DNA from: Halobacteriales archaeon QS_5_70_15
GTDB taxonomy: Archaea; Halobacteriota; Halobacteria; Halobacteriales; Haloarculaceae
Length of the DNA stretch: 20,464 nucleotides
Reading direction: 5' to 3'
Assembly: GCA_003022005.1 (NCBI GenBank)
Contig: PXRQ01000119.1
Location: 8,794-29,257 of the forward strand
Below are positions 16,488 through 20,464 of this stretch, piece after piece. The notes under the pieces are model-generated. The model did no database searches, was not told the DNA's origin, and saw only the letters and a list, made by a program, of their open reading frames with translations. Positions within the stretch are counted from its first letter, which is position 1. Every line of letters begins with the position of its first letter. The position numbers and the translations under genes were made by a program.

Positions 16488-16574
16488 TTCGTACGGACGG
16501 TCGTAGTCTTTTAGTAGCGAGTGCCCGGACCGGGTCGGCGGTCACCGGTCCCTCGCTACGACCGCCCGTATCAG
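16488..16574 (-). repeat. Palindromic element copy D between convergent genes
   Basis: Outer arms TACGGACGGTCGTAG (16492-16506) and CTACGACCGCCCGTA pair at 14 of 15 positions. Inside are GTAGCGAG and CTCGCTAC around CCCGGACCGGGTCGGCGGTCACCGG, matching copy A's core. On the minus strand it starts CTGATACGGGCGG, and its TGA (16573-16571) is the stop of the dehydrogenase. Plus-strand TCTTTTAG after the left arm could help termination. Confidence 0.8.
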
Positions 16575-17572
16575 TGCGGCAGGAGCGTCGCGCGTGTCAC
16601 CTCGCGGCTGTCCAGGGCCCGCTTCAGGTACCACGGGTCGTACCGCACGACCGGGACGATGTCGATGGACTTCCGTGTGAGCAGGCCGGGGTCGAACTCC
16701 GTGTGGTGGCCGGGGCTGACGTTCCCGATCTCGAGGTAGCGCCCGCCCGTCCGGACCAGTTCGATCCCCTCGGAGAACGCGTCGGGAACGCCCGCCACCT
16801 CGACGCCGAGGTCCGCGCCGGTCCCGCCCGTGAGTTCGCGCACCCGCTCGGCCCGGGCCTCGACGGTGTCGTGCTCCCGGAAGTCGACGACGTGATCGAC
16901 GCCGAACTGGCGTGCGCGGTCGATGCGGCCGTCGACTCCCTCGACGACGATGGTCTCGGCGCCCCGCTCGTTCGCGCAGGCGATGGCGTTCAGCCCCAGG
17001 CCCCCCGCCCCCTGGACGACCACCGTCTCGTCGTAGCCGACGCCCACCTCGTCCATCCCGAAGATGATCTGCGAGAGCGCGCAGTTGGCCCCCGCGGCGA
17101 TGCCGGGGTCGAGCCCCTCGGGCACCTTGTAGAAGTACTGGTCGGGGTGGATGAAGTAGTGCGAGGCGAACGTGCCGTGAAAGTGCGGCGGCTCCTCCGG
17201 GGGCCGCGACCAGTTCCGGTAGGCGTTCTCGCAGAGGTGGAACTGCCCCTCCTGGCAGGGCGGGCACTGCCGGCAGGTGACGAAGTACGCCGGCGCGACG
17301 AGGTCGCCCTCCTCGATGGGCTGGCCGGCGTAGTCCGTCTCGACGCCCTCGCCGAGCTCGTCCACCCGGCAGAGCGCCTCGTGGCCGAGGACGGCCTCCT
17401 TCACTTCGGGGTGGTGGCCCCGCCAGATGTGCAGTTCCGAGCCGCAGACGTTCGCCCGCTCGATCCGCGTCAGGACGGCTCCCGGATCCGGCGCCGGAAC
17501 CTCGTACTCCTGTATGTCCAGCGTCTCCGGTTCGGACAGGTACACGAGCTTGCCGGTATCACCCGATGGCAT
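16571..17572 (-). CDS. Zinc-binding alcohol dehydrogenase-like protein (MDR), C-terminal deletion
   Basis: 333 aa. Medium-chain dehydrogenases oxidise alcohols or polyols with NAD(P). Cys43 in NVCGSELHIWRGHHP and His64-Glu65 in LGHE are catalytic zinc ligands. Cys100, 103, 106 and 114 (C-x2-C-x2-C-x7-C) form the structural zinc site. GAGGLGL (188-194) is the Rossmann loop. The substrate cannot be told. ATG 17572 starts MPSGDTGKL and follows a TATA-like box by 24-33 nt; a longer frame to 17758 crosses that promoter and low-complexity DNA. The C-terminus runs PWYLKRALDSREVTRATLLPH, whereas relatives usually have about 40-50 more residues between RALD and SREVTRA. An in-frame deletion is likely, and activity is uncertain. 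Confidence 0.88.
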   Translation of the reverse strand: MPSGDTGKLVYLSEPETLDIQEYEVPAPDPGAVLTRIERANVCGSELHIWRGHHPEVKEAVLGHEALCRVDELGEGVETDYAGQPIEEGDLVAPAYFVTCRQCPPCQEGQFHLCENAYRNWSRPPEEPPHFHGTFASHYFIHPDQYFYKVPEGLDPGIAAGANCALSQIIFGMDEVGVGYDETVVVQGAGGLGLNAIACANERGAETIVVEGVDGRIDRARQFGVDHVVDFREHDTVEARAERVRELTGGTGADLGVEVAGVPDAFSEGIELVRTGGRYLEIGNVSPGHHTEFDPGLLTRKSIDIVPVVRYDPWYLKRALDSREVTRATLLPH

Positions 17573-17594
17573 ACCGGAGGGTGCCCGGCCGGGC

Positions 17595-17604
17595 TCATTA
17601 TTCT
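17595..17604 (-). promoter_or_regulatory. TATA-like element of the zinc dehydrogenase
   Basis: AGAATAATGA on the minus strand, 23-33 nt before ATG 17572, fits leaderless transcription. Confidence 0.45.
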
Positions 17605-17695
17605 TCTCCCGTTCCGGCCGGCGGGGACACGGGTGTGGCGGGTCCCGAAGCGAGGCTCCGGGACGACCTCCGGAGGGACGGAACGGGCAATAGGG

Positions 17696-17790
17696 TCCAG
17701 GCACGGGAAGAGAGAGGAGGGGCCCCGGCACGGGACGAGGGGGTGGTGGTCTCGGCACGGGATGAGGGGAGTGGGTCCCGGTTCGGGGAG
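17696..17790. repeat. 27-bp tandem repeat, three copies plus a degenerate fourth
   Basis: The word GGCACGGGA recurs starting at 17700, 17727 and 17754, each followed by a purine-rich run of A and G. A fourth partial unit, GTTCGGGGAG, is at 17781-17790. The array lies in the divergent spacer between the dehydrogenase promoter and the aldo/keto reductase promoter. Confidence 0.6.
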
Positions 17791-17820
17791 CCGGCGTCGG
17801 TCGGCGTCACCGGGGAAGGG

Positions 17821-17828
17821 GATTAACC
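17821..17828 (+). promoter_or_regulatory. TATA-like element of the aldo/keto reductase
   Basis: GATTAACC lies 25-32 nt before ATG 17853, the leaderless spacing. It marks 17853 as the original start of the now-broken gene. Confidence 0.45.
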
Positions 17829-17852
17829 CCCCGCCCGGTCGCACGACCCGTC

Positions 17853-18665
17853 ATGCCCAACGGAGCTCCCGATCCCCGGCCCGGGGACGATGTACAACAC
17901 CGACCCCGAGGAGTGTGCGGCGACCATCGTCCGAGCCGCCGAACTCGGTTACCGGCACGTCGACATCGCACAGAAGTACGGGAACGAGGCGTTCGTCGGC
18001 GACGGGGTCGCCCGCACCGACGTGCCCCGGGAGGAGCTGTTCGTCGCCACCAAGATCCACGAGGCGAACCTCGCGTACGACGACGTCCACCGCACCGCCG
18101 CCGAGAGCCTCGACCGGCTCGATCTCGACTCCGTCGACCTGCTCTACGTCCGCTGGCCCGCCGCCTCGGCGTACGAGGACCGATACGATCCCGCCGAGAC
18201 GCTCCGGGCGTTCGACGAACCCGTCGAGGCGGGGGCCACGCGCCACGTCGGGGTCGCCAACTTCTCCGTCGACTTCCTGGAGGACCCGGGAGGGTCTCGA
18301 CGCGCCGATATTCGCCCACCAGATCGAGATGCATCCGTTGCTCCAGCAGGACGAACTGCTCGCGGACGCCCGGGCACACGATCACCGCCTCGTCGCGTAC
18401 TGCCCGCTCGTGCAGGGGGCCATCGGCGAGGTGCCGGAGTTGCGGGAGATCGCACGGAAGCACGACGCCACGCCCGCACAGGTGAGTCTCGCCTGGCTGA
18501 TGGGCAAGGGGGTCGTCCCGATCCCGAAGGCCACGGGCGAGCACCTCGCGGAGAACTACCGGGCCCGCGACCTGGAGTCCGACCCCCGAGGACGTCGAGC
18601 GCATCGAGCGCATCGACCGCGAGGAGCGGCGCATCGATCCCGAGAAGGGCCCCTGGAACTGGTAG
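17853..18665 (+). pseudogene. Aldo/keto reductase, three single-base frameshifts
   Basis: Read across frames, a nearly complete reductase of about 270 aa appears: MPNGAP, then IPGPGTMYNTDPEEC, GYRHVDIAQKYGNEAFVG, DVPREELFVATKI, then REGLDAPIFAHQIEMHPLLQ, LVAYCPLVQGAIG, GVVPIPKATGEHLAEN, then TPEDVERIERIDREERR to the TAG at 18663-18665. Family members reduce aldehydes and ketones with NADPH; the catalytic Asp and Tyr are in VDIAQKY. Each break is one extra base: near 17871 (after GCTCCC), near 18286 (in GGACCCGGG) and near 18581 (before ACCCCCGAG). The frame goes 0, 1, 2, 0 (position modulo 3), so the original stop is recovered. It is divergent from the zinc dehydrogenase. Either recent decay or three sequencing errors would explain it. 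Confidence 0.85.
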
Positions 18666-18743
18666 GGGTCCCTGAGAGTCGAGCCGCGGCAGGTGCGGCG
18701 TGCCGTCGGCGGGCCGGTGGCCGCAGTCGTGGCCGCGCGAGTG

Positions 18744-19433
18744 TCAGTGACCGCGGCCGTGCGAGTGCGTGTGCCCATGGTCCTCGGGCGGCGACAGCGA
18801 CCGCTCGCACCGGACGTTCGTGTAGTGTGACTGGAACAGTTCGACGAACTCGTCGTCGGGATCGAACTGGTGGCGCTGGATGCAGCCCACGTCCGCCCCG
18901 AGGAGGTGGACGCTCACGCTCGGGACGTCCGAGACCGTCCGGACGCTGTGGATGTCGTTGTCCGGCGGGACGAGCTCGTAAAAGTCCCCGCGGCCGTTCT
19001 CCTCGGTCCGGAGGTGCTCCAGCTCGGCGTGGCCGACGTGGTCGTCCCCGTCGCCGGTCCGGCGGTAGAACTCCTCCTCCTGGGCGCCGGAGTAGATCCC
19101 CACCAGCCCCCACGCGAGGTGGTCGTGGACGGGCGTCTCGACGCCCGGCGGGAGCACGAGCGTGAACAGCGTTAGCTTCTCCGGGCGCCGGTAGAGCAGC
19201 CACTGGGCGATCTCCCCGCCCATCTCTCCCCTGTCGTCGTAGCCGTCCGGAACGAGCCCGTCGTAGGGCTCGGGGAGCCACTCGTCGTCGGTGAGCAGGT
19301 CCCGGAACGGGTCGTGGAGCGCTTCCAGCAGGTCAGGGATCTCCTCGTGAGCGTTCGCGGCCTCGTCGACGGTCTCGACGAACGAGCGGACGCGCTCGTT
19401 GTCGAGGTACCACTCCTCGGTCGCGTCGGTCAT
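18744..19433 (-). CDS. Cysteine dioxygenase-like cupin
   Basis: 229 aa. The fold is the double-stranded beta helix of the cysteine dioxygenase-like group, which uses iron to oxidise thiols; the haloarchaeal substrate is unproven. Residues 1-70 are helical. LVLPPGVETPVHDHLAWGLVGIY carries His103 and His105, and NDIHSVRTVSD carries His162, the expected 3-His metal site. The C-terminal tail HGHTHSHGRGH is rich in His and may bind metal. ATG 19433 (MTDATEEWYLDN) gives the natural N-terminus; upstream in-frame sequence is low-complexity and overlaps the divergent ORF at 19571. A weak TATA-like GCTAAGG lies 25-31 nt upstream. Confidence 0.88.
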   Translation of the reverse strand: MTDATEEWYLDNERVRSFVETVDEAANAHEEIPDLLEALHDPFRDLLTDDEWLPEPYDGLVPDGYDDRGEMGGEIAQWLLYRRPEKLTLFTLVLPPGVETPVHDHLAWGLVGIYSGAQEEEFYRRTGDGDDHVGHAELEHLRTEENGRGDFYELVPPDNDIHSVRTVSDVPSVSVHLLGADVGCIQRHQFDPDDEFVELFQSHYTNVRCERSLSPPEDHGHTHSHGRGH

Positions 19434-19538
19434 CGCCCTACCCTCCCGCCGCACGCCCTTAGCTCCTGCCCCGGCGGCCGGCGATGGGCTCGATGGCCGG
19501 TGATGGCCGCTGCCCGCCGCGACGCGGGCGAGCGGAAG

Positions 19539-19546
19539 CGTGATAC
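19539..19546 (+). promoter_or_regulatory. TATA-like element before the small ORF and citG-like gene
   Basis: GTGATACG lies 25-32 nt before ATG 19571. The spacing fits leaderless transcription, which is the main support for the small ORF. Confidence 0.35.
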
Positions 19547-19570
19547 GTCCGAGCGGTCTCCCGACGTGGA

Positions 19571-19693
19571 ATGGTACGGCGTAACACGGGGACGGGGCGA
19601 CGGGATCGCGTCCCGGTCGTCGACCCCGCGGTGCTCGCGCGGGTGCGCCGCGCCGTCGAGGACTGGTTCGACTTCCGGAGGGTAGAGGCGTGA
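19571..19693 (+). CDS. Small 40-aa basic protein coupled to the citG-like gene
   Basis: 40 aa, MVRRNTGTGRRDRVPVVDP then AVLARVRRAVEDWFDFRRVEA. The N-terminal half is basic and probably unstructured; the C-terminal half could be one amphipathic helix. I do not recognise a family. Three points support a real gene: it has a TATA-like box at leaderless distance, its stop TGA overlaps the next gene's GTG by 4 nt (GTGA, as in pyrH-lysS), and it fills the promoter-to-gene gap. It could instead be the remnant of a longer gene. Confidence 0.5.
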   Translation: MVRRNTGTGRRDRVPVVDPAVLARVRRAVEDWFDFRRVEA

Positions 19694-20464
19694 TCGGGGC
19701 GGGCGGCGCCACGCCCCGGAGCCGCGCCGAGCGCGCCCAACTGGCGCTCCTGCTCGAGGTGACCGGGACGCCCAAGCCGGGAAACGTCGACCGCCGCCGG
19801 GACCACGACGACCTCCGGTTCGAGCACTTCCTGGCCGGGGCGGTCGGGAGCGTCCGGGGACTCCGGCTGGCGGCCGGCACCGCCCCGTTGGGACTGGCCT
19901 TCGAGCGGGCCGTGTTCGGGATGGCCGAGCGGACGGCCCGGAACACGCAGTTCGGCGCGCTGCTCGCGCTCGTCCCCCTCGTCCGGGCGGCGGCGCGGGA
20001 CGACCTCTCGCCGGCCGGCGCCGAGCGCGCCGTCGCGGCGACGACCGTCCGGGACGCCTGCGAGTTCTACCGCGCGTTCGAGCACGTCGACGTCGCCGTC
20101 GGCGACCCGCCCGCCGGCCTGGACGACCTCGACGCCCGCCGCGGGGCCGGCGCCGTCCCGGCCGTCCGCGAGCGGGGGCTGACCCTCGGGGCGCTCATGA
20201 CCGAGAGCGCTGACGTCGACGGGATCGCCCGCGAGTGGTCCGAGGGGTTCCCCCGGACGTTCGCGGCCGCCGAGGACCTGCTCGACGGCGAGGGACCGGT
20301 CCCCGACCGCGCGTCCCGGGCCTTCCTCGACCTGCTGGCCGACCGCACGGACACGTTCGTCGCCAAGCGCCGGGGGGAGGCCGTCGCCCGCGAGGCGACC
20401 GAACGGGCGCGGCGGGCCCGGGAGGGCCGAGTCGACCCGGAGACCCTCGCAGAACAGTTCGTCG
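19690..20464 (+). CDS. Triphosphoribosyl-dephospho-CoA synthase family protein (CitG-like), 3' end cut off
   Basis: The frame is open from GTG 19690 to the window end (258 residues seen). In bacteria CitG/MdcB proteins make 2'-(5''-triphosphoribosyl)-3'-dephospho-CoA, the prosthetic group precursor of citrate or malonate lyase. Haloarchaea with this family usually lack an obvious lyase, so the role here is open. The motif TPKPGNVDR (residues 27-35) is the family signature; DLRFEHFLAG, NTQFGALLALVPL, TVRDACEFYRAF and GLTLGALMTESADVDGIAREW follow. The start is set by the GTGA overlap with the small ORF; a Met-rich alternative is not available nearby. Confidence 0.88.
   Translation, partial: MIGAGGATPRSRAERAQLALLLEVTGTPKPGNVDRRRDHDDLRFEHFLAGAVGSVRGLRLAAGTAPLGLAFERAVFGMAERTARNTQFGALLALVPLVRAAARDDLSPAGAERAVAATTVRDACEFYRAFEHVDVAVGDPPAGLDDLDARRGAGAVPAVRERGLTLGALMTESADVDGIAREWSEGFPRTFAAAEDLLDGEGPVPDRASRAFLDLLADRTDTFVAKRRGEAVAREATERARRAREGRVDPETLAEQFV

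Noticed and set aside
17558..17572. GGTATCACCCGATGG, resembling the element end GTATCA
   Set aside because: It is the coding start of the dehydrogenase (MPSGDTG) and has no matching arm.
16574..19165. 863-aa plus-strand open frame
   Set aside because: Only the stretch overlapping the middle of the broken reductase is meaningful; the rest is antisense to the dehydrogenase and cupin genes.
1..20464. tRNA, rRNA or CRISPR genes
   Set aside because: No cloverleaf, rRNA core or regularly spaced direct-repeat array was seen on either strand.

Overview
The window is chromosomal DNA from a halophilic archaeon (class Halobacteria). It is very G+C rich and its proteins are strongly acidic. It has a CetZ tubulin-family gene, cofC and cofG of coenzyme F420 synthesis, a class I lysyl-tRNA synthetase and an archaeal-type UMP kinase. 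Many genes have a TATA-like box 20-30 nt before the start codon and no room for a leader, as is usual in haloarchaea. I cannot name the genus. From memory, the order cetZ - membrane protein - cofC - cofG resembles the cetZ1 neighbourhood of Haloferax volcanii.

Layout. 1-4773 (+): end of an NDUFA9-like NAD(P)-binding protein, cetZ, a secreted membrane-anchored protein whose start overlaps the end of cetZ, cofC and cofG. 5071-8824 (+): a decaying block. A PAS-type sensor histidine kinase has lost part of its second PAS domain and its ATPase domain. It is joined at a run of 11 G to a beheaded G8-domain/beta-helix surface protein that carries three frameshifts, a nonsense codon and two inserted repeats. 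9041-11741 (-): a membrane site-2-type metalloprotease, a small DUF7123-like protein, and a fusion of a MobB-like domain with MoaE. 11871-16438 (+): pyrH overlapping lysS by 4 nt, a 420-nt spacer, then a PDZ-containing M50 protease. 16571-17572 (-): a zinc-binding alcohol dehydrogenase-like protein. 17853-18665 (+): an aldo/keto reductase broken by three +1 shifts. 18744-19433 (-): a cysteine-dioxygenase-like cupin. 19571-20464 (+): a 40-aa ORF coupled to a CitG-like triphosphoribosyl-dephospho-CoA synthase homologue that runs off the end.

The main unexpected structure is a dispersed family of five 81-88 nt palindromic elements (about 3520-3605, 7054-7141, 8292-8377, 8964-9044, 16488-16574). 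One end reads CTGATACNG and most copies have 10-15 bp outer inverted repeats around an inner hairpin. In all three intergenic copies the TGA of CTGATAC is the stop codon of the adjacent gene (cofC, the 9041 protease, the dehydrogenase). The other two copies lie inside the G8 pseudogene, one as an insertion that keeps the reading frame. This looks like a small mobile or formerly mobile element that settles at gene 3' ends and may supply stop codon and terminator together.

Gene decay is clustered: three loci carry clear lesions while cetZ, cofC, cofG, pyrH, lysS and the PDZ protease read cleanly. A nonsense codon and large deletions show that base-calling indels alone cannot explain it, although single-base shifts next to G/C runs should be checked against raw reads.
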